DNA of 52,871 nucleotides from an uncultured Fluviicola sp. (GTDB lineage Bacteria > Bacteroidota > Bacteroidia > Flavobacteriales > Crocinitomicaceae). Position numbers and translations under genes: made by a program. Of the stretch, positions 16,801 to 25,793 are shown in pieces; position 1 is the stretch's first letter; each line of letters begins with the position of its first letter. The notes under the pieces are model-generated. The model had not been told where the DNA came from. It saw only the letters and a list, made by a program, of their open reading frames with translations, and did not search any database. The DNA lies in contig NZ_CAMLDC010000031.1 of NCBI RefSeq assembly GCF_946478805.1, positions 1-52,871 on the forward strand, given 5' to 3'.

Positions 16801-17453
16801 GTATTCTAACTCCGACTCCACAACAAAATGTGGTCATTGCCAATCCACCCACGAGTCAATGGGTTTATGTGGATGCGAATGGCTCCAATGGCTGTTTTGA
16901 CAGCGATTCCATTTACATCACAGTAGGAAATATTGCCGGAACAATCAGCGCCCAGGCCAATCCCGAATATGTCGTTCCCGGAGGAAGCAGCACCTTAACC
17001 GCTTTACCTGCAGGATATTCGTATGTTTGGTTCCCTCAAACCGGTTTATCGAATCCATACGCACAAGTAACCCAGGCAACGCCGGAACAAACCACCGTTT
17101 ATACCGTAAATGTAACAGATGGCATTTGTATCAAATCAGCTTCCGTGAAAGTGAATGTGCTGGAGATTGTTTGCGACCGTACCTATGTATATGTTCCGAA
17201 TGCCTTTTCACCAAACGGCGATTTGGAAAACGATGTGCTGTATGTGAGAAGTGCGGTAGCAACCAAGATTCTTTTCCGGATTTTTGACCGTTGGGGAGAA
17301 ATGGTATTTGAAACCACGGACCAGGCAATCGGTTGGGACGGTACGTTCAGGGACAAACTCCTTAAACCGGATACATACGATTATTATCTGGAGGCAACTT
17401 GCGTGCAAGGAGAACAAAAAATTATCAAAGGAAATGTGACCTTGATCCGTTAA
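13866..17453 (+). CDS. Large secreted propeller/PKD protein with gliding-type sorting domain
   Basis: The 1195-residue protein has a signal peptide (MKLLLLMFCVLVFGGQFVAQ). It then has the N-terminal domain often seen before SBBP-type propellers (ALIENKGQWAEKVLF, NFYNGIDLKVF, GDLVLKT). Repeats with S.YLGG/AS-type blades follow, such as LASTYMGGSLNDG, MWSSYFGGSNNDA and LLYGSYLGGNQAEEH. A PKD domain (FNPSGLGGCEDYTVTLTNTS...YEWDFGNGT) and Ig-like segments come next. The end is a type B gliding-motility C-terminal domain (VPNAFSPNGDLENDVLYVRS, IFDRWGEMVFET, GWDGTFRD). Export by the type IX system and a surface or matrix role are inferred from the family. Confidence 0.92.
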   Translation: MKLLLLMFCVLVFGGQFVAQEIEHTHNTHYALIENKGQWAEKVLFQSRSQGSNIWVQQHGFIYDIRDLSLLKKAHLGKISDTNFSEIKGIVSAAHFLHSNEVSEIVKEKPLPYYYNYFLGNDSSKWASDVKSYQEVTLKNFYNGIDLKVFDTPEKFKYELWCSPGSPMQQIQIDLVNFDQVSINKAGDLVLKTKLGIITEQKPVAYQLLNGKLTEISCAFKLNGTILTFRLGKFDPRANIIIDPVLVFATYSGSPTDNFGMTATYGHDGSAYSAGTVFGNAYPTPDNSAYDVTSNFTSVTNGSYGITDVYVSKYSSDGTTMLWTTFLGGGGTTQGTETAHSLICDLSDNLYIYGATSSTDFPIVNGYQTGHGGGTPMANFFYNGVYFTNQGTDIYIAKISANGHNLLASTYMGGSLNDGVNIRSNPAVYSSPAPSHIYGSTSDYDSLTTNYGDNFRGEIMLDSLGNCLIASCSRSTNFPTLNAFQPAIGGQQDGVLFKLSSDLSTLMWSSYFGGSNNDACYSVKIDSSYNVVFSGGTTSTNIPGTAGGLNPNYLGGKADGFVGKLTPNGQTLVQSTYLGANQYDQAFFVEINRNDEIFVLGQSVGGNFPVINSQSYPGSSQFIAKLNPTLTSIVNSTVFGNGNPSINISPAAFLVDICGNMYVSGWGANILQSIPLSGMPVSSDAFQPTPANGFDFYLFVYKRDFSGLLYGSYLGGNQAEEHVDGGTSRFDKNGVVYQSVCGGCGGHSDFPTSANAWSNNNLSSNCNNVVFKFDFQLLPKAEFNPSGLGGCEDYTVTLTNTSSPSDSYEWDFGNGTTSTVFSPTIIYTEPGIYDVQLRVTDSVCLLTDTTQITITVLPEIQLAVSNDTILCSSLPLTFTANSYGTADYFIWSSTSQFTDTLNVTVADSLLNVTPGATTTYYIRAGNAYCSKIDSVTVYFIGGSLSLTGNDSICLNDPTTLTASIQIPGVTFSYVWSPTSILTPTPQQNVVIANPPTSQWVYVDANGSNGCFDSDSIYITVGNIAGTISAQANPEYVVPGGSSTLTALPAGYSYVWFPQTGLSNPYAQVTQATPEQTTVYTVNVTDGICIKSASVKVNVLEIVCDRTYVYVPNAFSPNGDLENDVLYVRSAVATKILFRIFDRWGEMVFETTDQAIGWDGTFRDKLLKPDTYDYYLEATCVQGEQKIIKGNVTLIR

Positions 17454-17534
17454 GGGGATATTAAGCATTTATTAAGTCAAATCAAGTATTCAATCGGTCA
17501 AACCATTAGAATACTCATTCCTAAAGCCTTGTGG

Positions 17535-17542
17535 TAGTTTTG
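17535..17542 (+). promoter_or_regulatory. Candidate -7 box of the lipoprotein gene
   Basis: TAGTTTTG fits TAnnTTTG and lies 30 bases before the ATG at 17573. No -33 TTG is seen at proper distance. Confidence 0.4.
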
Positions 17543-17572
17543 ATTCTATTTTTATAGTGTAAACTACAATCA

Positions 17573-17929
17573 ATGTTCAAATTACTACTGACTATTCTTG
17601 CGTTTATTGCTTTTGATTTTTCGGCTTGCTCTCAACAAAATGATCTTGATGATTCCAGGAGATACATCAAAATTGTTATTGATCCTGATATCACCCCGGA
17701 AGCTCAATCAGAGATTACCAACGCATTCAAACAAATTTCCGGAGTCAAGACTTCCAGGATGGACAACACAACGGGAACATTCCTGGGAATTTATGAACCA
17801 AACGAAAATCTGGAGGAACAAACCTTCACAAACTGGTTTGTTAATCATGGATATACTATCAAGTGTTATTATGATGCCGTTTATACAGCTGGCAGTATGA
17901 TAGAAATATCAAAAAATAATTGTCGCTGA
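17573..17929 (+). CDS. Small putative lipoprotein
   Basis: The 118-residue product has an N-terminal hydrophobic segment ending in a lipobox-like FSAC (MFKLLLTILAFIAFDFSAC), so Cys19 is probably lipidated. The mature part (YIKIVIDPDITPEAQSEITN, then FKQISGVKTSRMDNTTGTFL) looks like a small ferredoxin-like alpha/beta fold similar in pattern to heavy-metal-associated domains, but it lacks the CxxC metal site. The next gene starts 2 bases after its stop, suggesting an operon. Function unknown. Confidence 0.75.
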   Translation: MFKLLLTILAFIAFDFSACSQQNDLDDSRRYIKIVIDPDITPEAQSEITNAFKQISGVKTSRMDNTTGTFLGIYEPNENLEEQTFTNWFVNHGYTIKCYYDAVYTAGSMIEISKNNCR

Positions 17930-17931
17930 TC

Positions 17932-19527
17932 ATGAGAAAATATATACTACTACTATTTTTATTCCAGGTAAGTTTGTTATTCGGGCAATCGGATAATTGT
18001 ACGGGAACACCACCAACACTGACTGTTGGAACAACGTGTACCCCAACTGCCTATTCCATTCCAACATCCTTCGTTGATAATTTCAGTTCGGAGCCATCCT
18101 GCGGATACGATGATGTCGATGGATTTTTTCAATTCACTGCAACATCCACTTATACCAATGTTACCATTACAGATGCTACAGCAAATGGACCGAATCCAGG
18201 TTTAATGGTTGTTTCAGGGACTTGTGGAGGAACCCTTACTTCCCTGGGCTGTTCTCAAAGCACTGTTACCAACGGAAATAACGAAAGCGTCAGTTTCAAT
18301 ACGGTGATCGGTCAAGTCTACATGATTGTTATTTTTGCTACAAACGCAAGTAATACAGGTGCGCCAAATCAAGCAACCAACGGAACAGTTTGTGTTACAG
18401 AGAGTAGTTATACAGGACCTGTCGTAGCATCCGAATGTGCCAACTACGTAAACATTTGCAGCAATGCCGGTTTTCAAATTGATCCGAATGGATACGGTGC
18501 AATTAACGAAATACCGACACCCGGATCTTTCGGAAACCCGGAATACGATCCGTTTTGGGGTCCCTTAAGTCCATGGGGAGGAGGAAACATGGGTTGTTTA
18601 CAAGTTGGTGAGAACAACAGTACCTGGATGGTAATCAACGTATATACTGCCGGGAACCTGGCTTTTTCTTTGGGAGCAGGAGGAGCTCAAGCCGGTTATT
18701 ATGACTGGATTATGTATCCTTATACCGGACCCAGCACCTGTGGAGCAATTTCAAGTAATACCCTTGCCCCGGTAAGGTGCAACTGGAATGCGGTGAACTA
18801 TGGTGGTACCGGACTGACCTCAACCTTACCTTCCGGAGGAGATTGGGGAAATTACGAACCGGTTTTATCTGTCGCTGCAAATACGCAATACATCATTTGT
18901 TTTTCGAACTATAGCTCAGTTGCAACGACAGTACCAATTGTATTTAACGGCACTGCAACTGTCGGCTGCTCCGCTTTGGGTATCAATACAAGTAATTTCA
19001 TTGTCAGTGCTGATTGTGAAAATGACGCTGCGTTGATTTCCTGGGAAGCACCCTTGGAAAGTTCCAGCAGCTACCAGGTACAACGAAGTTATACTGGTGA
19101 AGCATGGGAAATTATCGGGACGGTGGGATCTCCTTCCGAATCCGATGTATCCAGCCAATTCTACACATTCAGAGATGCTATCGAAAAAGATAAACTGGTT
19201 TTTTACCGCTTGAAAGAGACTAATCCGGACCAGGTTTCGAGCTACTCAGAATTAAAGGCCGTAACCTGTAAATCGGGAATCAGTCCGAATACCTTATCTC
19301 CGAACCCTTCGTCCGAATTGACAAACCTGACCTATTATTCCAAACAAGCAGGAGTATTGCACATTTTTGATGCTGTAGGGAGATCAATCGAACAAATTTC
19401 ACTGGAGAATACGAATGGCAAGATTATTTTAAAACCAATCGATGTTTCCAAGCTGCAAGCCGGAGCCTATCGTTTTGTTATCGACCTGGGAACGGAAGTC
19501 TCTTCCATTCAGTTTATTAAGAGATAA
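17932..19527 (+). CDS. Type IX secreted protein with type A sorting tail
   Basis: ATG 17932 starts a 531-residue protein with signal peptide MRKYILLLFLFQVSLLFGQ. The N-terminal half is a pre-peptidase-like beta sandwich (FTATSTYTNVTITDATANG, YMIVIFATNASN). A second Cys/Gly/Trp-rich segment follows (ANYVNICSNAGFQ, PWGGGNMGCLQVGENNSTW), seen in many secreted Bacteroidota proteins that I cannot name. The end is a Por-type sorting tail (LSPNPSSELTNLTYYS, GAYRFVIDL, SIQFIKR). An upstream TTG codon at 17920 is rejected because it overlaps the lipoprotein gene and precedes the signal peptide. It lies 2 bases after the lipoprotein gene; a bidirectional hairpin follows. Confidence 0.85.
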   Translation: MRKYILLLFLFQVSLLFGQSDNCTGTPPTLTVGTTCTPTAYSIPTSFVDNFSSEPSCGYDDVDGFFQFTATSTYTNVTITDATANGPNPGLMVVSGTCGGTLTSLGCSQSTVTNGNNESVSFNTVIGQVYMIVIFATNASNTGAPNQATNGTVCVTESSYTGPVVASECANYVNICSNAGFQIDPNGYGAINEIPTPGSFGNPEYDPFWGPLSPWGGGNMGCLQVGENNSTWMVINVYTAGNLAFSLGAGGAQAGYYDWIMYPYTGPSTCGAISSNTLAPVRCNWNAVNYGGTGLTSTLPSGGDWGNYEPVLSVAANTQYIICFSNYSSVATTVPIVFNGTATVGCSALGINTSNFIVSADCENDAALISWEAPLESSSSYQVQRSYTGEAWEIIGTVGSPSESDVSSQFYTFRDAIEKDKLVFYRLKETNPDQVSSYSELKAVTCKSGISPNTLSPNPSSELTNLTYYSKQAGVLHIFDAVGRSIEQISLENTNGKIILKPIDVSKLQAGAYRFVIDLGTEVSSIQFIKR

Positions 19528-19555
19528 GTAAAACTAAATTAAGATTTCAATAATA

Positions 19556-19586
19556 AAATAGAAAAAGGAATCCTTTTTCTATTTTT
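19556..19586. terminator. Perfect-stem terminator
   Basis: AAATAGAAAAAGG pairs with CCTTTTTCTATTT over 13 bases around the loop AAT and is followed by TT. The stem is AT-rich but perfect, and it has A and T runs on both sides. Confidence 0.7.
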
Positions 19587-19624
19587 CATTTAGTATCTTT
19601 AAGGATATTCTATACTCTTACTTT

Positions 19625-21667
19625 ATGAAAAAACAATTACTCACTCTTGGTTTTCTATCAAGTCTTGTAGCATTTGGTCAAACGTTCACGGACAATTTTG
19701 ATTCTTATACTGCCGGACAAAAACTATGTCCGCAAAGTGCAGGAGCATGGACAACCTGGAGCAATGCTCCCGGAGGTACGGAAGACGTACTGGTATCAAA
19801 TGCTTCTTCAGCTTCAGGAAGTAATTCTTTGTATTTCTCCACATCCGCGCAAGCAGGTGGTCCGACCGACTTGGTGCGCCATTTCGGTGTATTGAATACA
19901 GGCCAGTTCGAAATGGATTTCAATATAAAGGTTGAGACCGGAAAAGCCGGTTATTTTAACTTTCAAAAATCTGCAACACTTGGCCAGGTTTGGACAATGG
20001 ATTGTTTTTTCAATGACAATGGGACCATCTCCATGGTCAATCAATACGGATTGAATTTCACAGGAGCAACATACACACAAAACACCTGGTTCAATTTCAA
20101 GGTTGCTATTAACTTCAATACAAACAACTGGGAATTCTTCATCGATAATATCTCCATCGGGTCATTCGCCAATCCGGTGAACCAGATTGCAGCGATCGAT
20201 ATTTATCCAACGGATCAAAATACGCCATATAGCTGCGGTTATTTCATTGATGATTTCCATACCCTAATCACTCCTTACACACTTCCGGCTTTGAACGGAG
20301 CAGTGAACGGTTTGAACTTCGATCAGGGAATATTAGCTGGAAATATGGTCACTCCACAAGTGGTTGTCCGCAACTTAGGAACCACACCTATCACCTCTTT
20401 TGATCTTGCTGTCGACTACAACGGAACAATGATCAATAAAACAGTTACAGGAGTAAATATCGCTTCTTTAGCTACGACTACCATTACAATGGACAACACA
20501 TTAACTATTGCAAGCGGAAACCACGCGATGGTTGCAACCGTGTCCAATGTAAACGGCGCAGGAGCGGATAATGATTCCGATGACGACTCTTTGTCTATGA
20601 ATATTAATAACCCTTTAGTTCCTGCAACAGGTAAAATGGTGGTAGGAGAAGAAGGAACGGGAACTTGGTGCCAATGGTGTCCGAGAGGTGCTGTTTTCAT
20701 GGATATGATGGCGACAAAATACGACCAATACTGGGCCGGGATTGCGGTACACAATGGTGACCCGATGACCAATCCGGTTTACGATGCTGGAATCGGCGGT
20801 TTGGTTTCAGGATACCCTTCAGCATTGGTTGACCGGGGGAATGTGATTGACCCATCCGAAGTTGAGGGAGATTTCCTTACACGCATCCTGGTAGCCCCGA
20901 AAGCATTGATTACAAACGGAGCAACCTGGAACTCAACTACGCGTGAATTAAAAGTATCTACTTCGGCTAATTTCCTGGCTGCAGCAAATAACAACTACAA
21001 ACTTGGAATAGTCCTGACAGAAGATGAGGTAACCGGAACAACGAGCAACTATAACCAGGCGAATGCATATGCCGGTGGTGGAAACGGGCCGATGGGAGGA
21101 TTTGAATCATTACCAAGCTCCGTACCTGCTGCACAAATGGTTTACGACCATGTTGCAAGAGCAATCAAGCCAAGCTTCACAGGTTATGCGAGCAGTTTCC
21201 CTGCAACGGTGAACATCGGTGAAACGTACACCATCACAGCGACATTCATTTTACCTGCTTCCTGGGATGAAACTAAAATCAATATCATCGGACTGTTATT
21301 TGACCCTGCAGGAAAAATTGACAACGCAGGGAAAGCAACTATTCCGGATGCAGTAACCAATGGATTCGTTACGGGAACCGACGTAACTGCCGGCCTGACA
21401 GATTTGAGCCAGGTTGATGATCAAGTGCAGGTTTATCCGAATCCAGCTACAACCAGTGTTTCTATCAGCTTGCAATTAGCTGAACAAAGCGATGTGACTA
21501 TTTCGGTAACGGATGTATCCGGTAAAGAAATTTCAAGCAGAAATTACGGTCAATTAAATGGTTCGTCCATCATTACTATCAATACAAGCAATACGCCAGC
21601 AGGAGTTTATTTTGTGAACGTAAAAATGGACAATGCAATTGCCCAGAAAAAAGTAATCATTCAATAA
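19625..21667 (+). CDS. Omp28-like secreted protein with type A sorting tail
   Basis: The 680-residue protein has a signal peptide (MKKQLLTLGFLSSLVAFGQ) and then a concanavalin/LamG-like sandwich (about 20-215: DNFDSYTAGQ, YFNFQKSATLGQVWTMD, WNFKV-type strands). A CARDB-like segment follows (PQVVVRNLGTTPITSFDLAVD). An Omp28-related thioredoxin-like region carries a WCQWC redox-type motif with EEGTGTW just before it. The end is a Por-type sorting tail (VYPNPATTSVSISLQ, GVYFVNVKMD, KKVIIQ). The role of Omp28 relatives is unclear. It stands between two strong terminators and is therefore a single transcription unit. Confidence 0.88.
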   Translation: MKKQLLTLGFLSSLVAFGQTFTDNFDSYTAGQKLCPQSAGAWTTWSNAPGGTEDVLVSNASSASGSNSLYFSTSAQAGGPTDLVRHFGVLNTGQFEMDFNIKVETGKAGYFNFQKSATLGQVWTMDCFFNDNGTISMVNQYGLNFTGATYTQNTWFNFKVAINFNTNNWEFFIDNISIGSFANPVNQIAAIDIYPTDQNTPYSCGYFIDDFHTLITPYTLPALNGAVNGLNFDQGILAGNMVTPQVVVRNLGTTPITSFDLAVDYNGTMINKTVTGVNIASLATTTITMDNTLTIASGNHAMVATVSNVNGAGADNDSDDDSLSMNINNPLVPATGKMVVGEEGTGTWCQWCPRGAVFMDMMATKYDQYWAGIAVHNGDPMTNPVYDAGIGGLVSGYPSALVDRGNVIDPSEVEGDFLTRILVAPKALITNGATWNSTTRELKVSTSANFLAAANNNYKLGIVLTEDEVTGTTSNYNQANAYAGGGNGPMGGFESLPSSVPAAQMVYDHVARAIKPSFTGYASSFPATVNIGETYTITATFILPASWDETKINIIGLLFDPAGKIDNAGKATIPDAVTNGFVTGTDVTAGLTDLSQVDDQVQVYPNPATTSVSISLQLAEQSDVTISVTDVSGKEISSRNYGQLNGSSIITINTSNTPAGVYFVNVKMDNAIAQKKVIIQ

Positions 21668-21680
21668 TTCGATCGAACCG

Positions 21681-21730
21681 AAAAAAGTAAGGGGGCGTCT
21701 CGCATGTGCGGGACGCCCCTACTTTTTTTT
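21681..21730 (+). terminator. Very strong terminator
   Basis: The stem GGGGCGTC...GACGCCCC has an inner CGCA/TGCG part and an outer AAAAAAGTA/TACTTTTTT part, then a run of T. It separates the Omp28-like gene from the next gene, whose start follows 15 bases later. Confidence 0.9.
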
Positions 21731-21744
21731 CTTATTTTTGTCGC

Positions 21745-22308
21745 ATGAAATGGATTGGAAATAGAATCAGTTACCTCGACGATCAGAACAAAACAACTTT
21801 CGTCATAACTCCCGAACAAGTTGGAGTTGTAAAGGCATTGATCGGTGCGTGGTGCTTTATGTGGTTCGCAATAGGAGTAACAATTGCCTGGTCTTATTTC
21901 ACGTTCAACTTCACCCAACAAGAAAAACTGATTCTTGGGATTTTCATGGTTTTCTGGCTGTATTACTTCGTCCGGGTGGGAAGAACATTCCTATGGATCC
22001 TTTATGGCCGCGAGTACATCAAGGTTGATAAGATATCATTGACCATCAAAACAAGTATTCGTACTTATGGGAAAGCGAAAGAATACTATTTGGAGAACAT
22101 TAAAAAGGTTCGCGTTTCGGTCCCAAAAGAAAACTCCTTTCAAGCCGCATGGGAAAATTCTCCCTGGATCCGGGGAGGTGAACGTATCGAGTTTGAATAC
22201 TTGGGGAAAACAATTCGTTTTGGCAGAAAGTTAAATCAGCAGGATTCGAAATTGCTTTTCCAAATCCTAACAAAACGGATTGAAGACCAGTTAAAAAAGA
22301 AGAACTAA
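21745..22308 (+). CDS. Membrane protein with PH-like cytosolic domain
   Basis: The 187-residue protein starts at ATG 21745 (MKWIGNRISYLDD); the upstream in-frame codon lies within the terminator stem and is rejected. Two membrane helices cover about residues 30-50 and 62-85 (ALIGAWCFMWFAIGVTIAW, LILGIFMVFWLYYFV). They are followed by a soluble beta-rich part (YIKVDKISLTIKTSIRTYG, RIEFEYLGKTIRFGR) resembling the bacterial PH-like domain. Function unknown. It converges with the TerB-like gene, 8 bases apart. Confidence 0.75.
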   Translation: MKWIGNRISYLDDQNKTTFVITPEQVGVVKALIGAWCFMWFAIGVTIAWSYFTFNFTQQEKLILGIFMVFWLYYFVRVGRTFLWILYGREYIKVDKISLTIKTSIRTYGKAKEYYLENIKKVRVSVPKENSFQAAWENSPWIRGGERIEFEYLGKTIRFGRKLNQQDSKLLFQILTKRIEDQLKKKN

Positions 22309-22316
22309 TTCCGGTA

Positions 22317-22739
22317 TTAAATCACAATCCGAAGAACTTCTTCCCGATCCATTCCTTTTCTTAAATGTTCCAGGATGATGGGGAATTTTTCATCGATCCG
22401 CTCAGGTGTGAATCCCAATTCAATTCCCAGTCTTCGCACCAGTTTCGTTTCATTCGCATCGATATTCCCATCAATTCCCAAAAGCTGGATCAACTGGATA
22501 AAACGCTCGTATCTTTCCTCTCGCCCAACCGGTGGAATGAATGGATAATCTTCCGGGTTATTACAAATTTCCGCTACTTGCTCTTCTGTTAAGGAAAGTT
22601 TGGTTGCAATTTTTTTAAGCAATTGGTTTTCTGCGAAACTAATGTTCCCGTCAATTCGTGCCAACATGATCAGGTTTCTGAAATGACCTTTTTGCCGCGC
22701 CTGTTCGCCTGAATCGAAAATATGTGAGAATGAGCTCAT
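22317..22739 (-). CDS. TerB-like helical protein
   Basis: The 140-residue product resembles the TerB/TerB-like helical domain, with paired acidic loops of form ARIDGNISFAENQLLKKIA and GIDGNIDANETKLVRRLGIE, here duplicated as in the family. TerB proteins are linked with tellurite resistance and stress complexes and bind metal through such Asp/Glu loops, but small TerB-like proteins in Bacteroidota have no known role. It is cytosolic with no signal. It lies downstream of the gmhA-glycosyltransferase pair on the same strand, separated by a TTCAAATG repeat. Confidence 0.75.
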   Translation of the reverse strand: MSSFSHIFDSGEQARQKGHFRNLIMLARIDGNISFAENQLLKKIATKLSLTEEQVAEICNNPEDYPFIPPVGREERYERFIQLIQLLGIDGNIDANETKLVRRLGIELGFTPERIDEKFPIILEHLRKGMDREEVLRIVI

Positions 22740-22757
22740 GGTAGTTTATTTTATGGT

Positions 22758-22853
22758 TTCAAATGTTCAAATGTTCAAATGTTCAAATGTTCAAATGTTC
22801 AAATAAAATCATTATTCCTTTGAAGCCGTTTGAACTTTTATACTTTTTGAACT
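22758..22853. repeat. Word-repeat palindrome with six tandem TTCAAATG units
   Basis: Five perfect copies of TTCAAATG start at 22758, 22766, 22774, 22782 and 22790, followed by TTCAAATA at 22798. The right arm (22817-22853) carries the complementary words TTTGAAG, GTTTGAAC and TTTTTGAACT. It lies in the gap between two minus-strand genes. Confidence 0.85.
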
Positions 22854-22856
22854 TGC

Positions 22857-24635
22857 TTATTTGCGGATCAAACTTAATGCCTTTATTTTTAGCGAGCGAA
22901 TAATCAGTGTTTTTTTACCTGGATTTACAACATAAACCTGAATTTTATCCTTTGTGTGATTAATTCTTGGAAGATTATACCGAACGGACAATGTATCCAA
23001 ATCCCCCACTGATTTACCCGTCGCCAACGGATATTCATTCCAGCTGTATACGTTAAATTTACTGAATGATTCAAAGTGAATAGTTGCCAAATTCAAACTG
23101 TCATTCGTCTGATAAATTACTTGGACCTCAAACATTGTTTCATCTGTTTTCAACTTCGGATAATACGGCCTTTTATCAATTAATGTACTTTTTCCTGCCG
23201 GTGCACTAATCTTCCCGGTTGCACAAAAATCAATCTGTTCAATTTTCCCAAACCCTAATTTATCTGCTTTTATCTTATCCAACCAGTTTACATCCGAACG
23301 GTCCATTTCAAGCCGGTCAACTCCATAACCCGGCATAGACAGCTTCCCGAAAATATACCAATAATGTGCCTTTGTCATTCGATCCGGATGCAGATACCCG
23401 ATGGTAAACTGTTCGGATTGAAAAATGGATAACCCAAGTGCCAGGAATACAAATCCCATCATTACAAAAGCTCTTATCCGGGTTCTTCCAAGATAAGCGA
23501 TTGCTAATCCTACAGGTACAATCAGCAAAGGATACAGATCTATCATTGCCCGTGACCCGAAGGATGCAGCATACCACCAACATTCCCAGGAACAAAAAAT
23601 CCAAACACACAAAACGAATGTGATGAAAACACCCCAAAAAAGCTCTTTCTGCTGTTTGAACAATTGAATGAATCCGGGAACAAGTAAAATGAAAACGGGG
23701 GAATACAATAACCAACCTTTCTTGTAACTGAACAAAAAATCAAAAATATGCGGGTCAACAATGATGACTTCTTCTATATGCATGTTCAGGATGAACCAAC
23801 TTCCTCCCAGGACTTTCCAATAAATCAACTGAGGTAAATTAACCAATAACCCGGCGAGGGGGAACAGGAATACCGATTTCCAATAGGCTGCTTTTGTCGG
23901 ATAAATTCCTTTCAGAAGAAACAAGGGAAGGATTCCCAACAGGACATGCGTGGGGCGAATTGCAGAAATCAATCCAAGAATCAATGCGGCGGCTACCAGG
24001 TACTTTCTTTTGGATGGAAGCGCTCTCAATTTCAGTAGTGAATAGAATAGCATTCCAACCAAAGCGAATAAGTAGATATGTTGCAATTGATAAGCATGAA
24101 TAGCCGTCACCCAAAAATTAGTTCCGAAATAACTAATCAATAACAACAAGGCACTAACCTGGTCTGAAAAGAATAATTTGAGAATTTTGTTCAGAAAATA
24201 GATTCCAAGGAGAATAAAAAATAGCGCATTCAGGAGATAAGCAATGTGGTAAGGCTTACTGAATCCATCTTTCGGATAGCCCAGCATTTTCGCAAATCCA
24301 TGTCCGACAGTATAAGCCGGCAATTCCAAATATGCCTGCCCCATATGATAGATATCCAGCGAATTGCCATTATCCATCTGTTTTAACTGATAAGCAACCG
24401 ATTCCTGACAATATTTGTTTTGAACAGCCTGAATTTCCTCCCGTTTGAAGTTTAAGTTCCGGTATTGGAACAGTTGTGTGAGATACATGTAATATCCGTA
24501 ACCATCATAGGAACAAACACATGTGTCCTTACCCTTGGTAACGTTGCTTATCTTTCCTGAAAAATTCAGTGTGAATGCACTGATAATCAGAAAAACAGTA
24601 GTCTTTCGAATATTCCTCTTTAAGAATTCAAACAT
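22857..24635 (-). CDS. Integral membrane GT-C glycosyltransferase-like protein
   Basis: The 592-residue protein has about ten hydrophobic helices between residues 15 and 415, then a soluble C-terminal domain of roughly 170 residues. Features shared with lipid-linked-sugar glycosyltransferases (GT39/GT83 style) are the periplasmic acidic loop after the first helix ([12 protein letters not shown]) and segments such as [17 protein letters not shown] and [19 protein letters not shown]. It would transfer a sugar on the periplasmic side; the acceptor is unknown. It overlaps the end of gmhA by 8 bases, so the two are coupled, and heptose or another surface glycan is a possible context. Assignment is from topology and general motif style. 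Confidence 0.75.
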   Translation of the reverse strand: MFEFLKRNIRKTTVFLIISAFTLNFSGKISNVTKGKDTCVCSYDGYGYYMYLTQLFQYRNLNFKREEIQAVQNKYCQESVAYQLKQMDNGNSLDIYHMGQAYLELPAYTVGHGFAKMLGYPKDGFSKPYHIAYLLNALFFILLGIYFLNKILKLFFSDQVSALLLLISYFGTNFWVTAIHAYQLQHIYLFALVGMLFYSLLKLRALPSKRKYLVAAALILGLISAIRPTHVLLGILPLFLLKGIYPTKAAYWKSVFLFPLAGLLVNLPQLIYWKVLGGSWFILNMHIEEVIIVDPHIFDFLFSYKKGWLLYSPVFILLVPGFIQLFKQQKELFWGVFITFVLCVWIFCSWECWWYAASFGSRAMIDLYPLLIVPVGLAIAYLGRTRIRAFVMMGFVFLALGLSIFQSEQFTIGYLHPDRMTKAHYWYIFGKLSMPGYGVDRLEMDRSDVNWLDKIKADKLGFGKIEQIDFCATGKISAPAGKSTLIDKRPYYPKLKTDETMFEVQVIYQTNDSLNLATIHFESFSKFNVYSWNEYPLATGKSVGDLDTLSVRYNLPRINHTKDKIQVYVVNPGKKTLIIRSLKIKALSLIRK

Positions 24636-25197
24636 TCAATTGATGTTCGATAAAGTCAATCATCGTATGAATTACCTTGATATGAATTTCCTGTGCTCTA
24701 TCTGCATAATTTGAAAACGGGGCGCGGATTTCCACATCACAAAGATCAGCCATCTTTCCACCGTCTTTTCCAGTAAGCCCAATGATTTTCATGCCTTTCG
24801 ATTTGGCAACTTCAATGGCACGAAGCACATTTTTCGAATTTCCGGATGTTGAAATAGCCAATAGTACATCTCCATTTTGTCCGATTGCTTCCAGGTAACG
24901 CGAAAAAATAAACTCGTAGCCGTAATCATTCCCAACACAACTGATATGCGATGGATCCGAAATACTCAAAGCCGGAATCGCTTTTCTGTCATCCCGGTAT
25001 CTTCCGGTCAGTTCTTCTGCAAAATGCATTGCATCGCACATCGAGCCGCCGTTTCCACACGAAATAATTTTGTTTCCCGCATGAATAGCGGAAACCATTA
25101 TATTTCCTGCATCCTGAATCAACCGATGATTCTCTGCGTTGTTAAATTTTTGCAAAATTTCCAACGCTTCGTTAAAATGGTCTGCTATTTGTTTCAT
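24628..25197 (-). CDS. gmhA: Phosphoheptose isomerase
   Basis: The 189-residue SIS-domain enzyme converts sedoheptulose 7-phosphate to D-glycero-D-manno-heptose 7-phosphate, the first step to surface heptose. The core ([87 protein letters not shown]) is very close to the E. coli protein as I remember it; one visible change is GGSM for GGSH. The frame is open further upstream, but ATG 25197 gives the family length. A -7 box lies at 25222-25229. It is first in an operon with the membrane glycosyltransferase. Confidence 0.93.
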   Translation of the reverse strand: MKQIADHFNEALEILQKFNNAENHRLIQDAGNIMVSAIHAGNKIISCGNGGSMCDAMHFAEELTGRYRDDRKAIPALSISDPSHISCVGNDYGYEFIFSRYLEAIGQNGDVLLAISTSGNSKNVLRAIEVAKSKGMKIIGLTGKDGGKMADLCDVEIRAPFSNYADRAQEIHIKVIHTMIDFIEHQLNV

Positions 25198-25221
25198 GCC
25201 TTTACAAATGGGATTGAATGT

Positions 25222-25229
25222 CAAAAATA
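25222..25229 (-). promoter_or_regulatory. -7 box of gmhA
   Basis: The minus strand reads TATTTTTG, a perfect match, 24 bases before the start codon. It lies within a divergent region shared with the gene at 25313. Confidence 0.5.
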
Positions 25230-25269
25230 AATAATTATTGAGTGCAGTTACCATTTTGGATAAACTTGT

Positions 25270-25277
25270 TATATTTG
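25270..25277 (+). promoter_or_regulatory. -7 box of the small secreted protein gene
   Basis: TATATTTG matches the consensus and lies 35 bases before the ATG at 25313. The expected -33 position holds TTA rather than TTG. Confidence 0.5.
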
Positions 25278-25312
25278 AAAATCGGAGTTGGCTCCATAAC
25301 ACAAAAACAACT

Positions 25313-25735
25313 ATGAAAAATATTCTACTTGCCATTCTAACCTTAACTTTAGGATACAGCGTATCAGCACAAGATGATTGTTTTAAAAAATTGGAAGAGG
25401 CCTTTTCTAAAAGAGGCTCTTATACGGTTGCTGATGACATGCACAGAAATGTGATTGTAAGCTTTTTCACCCCTGAAGGTACTGAATGTTTAACCGGTAA
25501 GGCTCGCGTTGAGAATGGATCAGTTGTTTCCGTATTCCTTCAATACGACGATGGAACTTATTACTTGTTGGAAAAGAAATTCTACAACGCAAAAAAAACA
25601 AGCCCGGTTGTCACGAATGGTATTTCTGAAATGATTTTTACCGTAGACGGCGAAAAATTCAGAGTTGTTTTCATTGATAAATTAAAACCGAAAGCTAAAT
25701 CATACAAACAGGCAAATTTACCTGATGATTTATAA
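25313..25735 (+). CDS. Small secreted protein of unknown function
   Basis: The 140-residue product has a signal peptide ([20 protein letters not shown]) and a mature part that looks like an alpha/beta domain ([42 protein letters not shown]). Two Cys residues could form a disulfide. No lipobox, sorting tail or known domain is seen. ATG 25313 is chosen because it begins the signal peptide; the upstream open frame overlaps the -7 box. It is transcribed divergently from gmhA and ends at a hairpin terminator shared with the convergent kinase gene. Confidence 0.75.
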   Translation: MKNILLAILTLTLGYSVSAQDDCFKKLEEAFSKRGSYTVADDMHRNVIVSFFTPEGTECLTGKARVENGSVVSVFLQYDDGTYYLLEKKFYNAKKTSPVVTNGISEMIFTVDGEKFRVVFIDKLKPKAKSYKQANLPDDL

Positions 25736-25754
25736 TCGAATAGAATTGAATTTG

Positions 25755-25793
25755 AAATCCCGGTTCCGCGCATGCAGGATCGGGATTTTTTTT
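25755..25793 (+). terminator. Terminator between convergent genes
   Basis: AAATCCCG (from 25755) pairs with CGGGATTT (from 25781), with inner TTCC/GGA pairing, followed by a run of T to 25793. It overlaps the stop codon of the convergent kinase gene. Confidence 0.7.

Noticed and set aside
16394..16900. 168-codon ORF within the propeller/PKD gene
   Set aside because: Out-of-frame shadow of a gene with strong signal-peptide and sorting-domain evidence.
21733..21740. TATTTTTG as promoter of the PH-like membrane protein gene
   Set aside because: It lies in the T tract of the preceding terminator and only 5 bases before the start codon, too close for a normal leader.
22758..22805. CRISPR array
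   Set aside because: Units are 8 bases, with no spacers and no cas genes.
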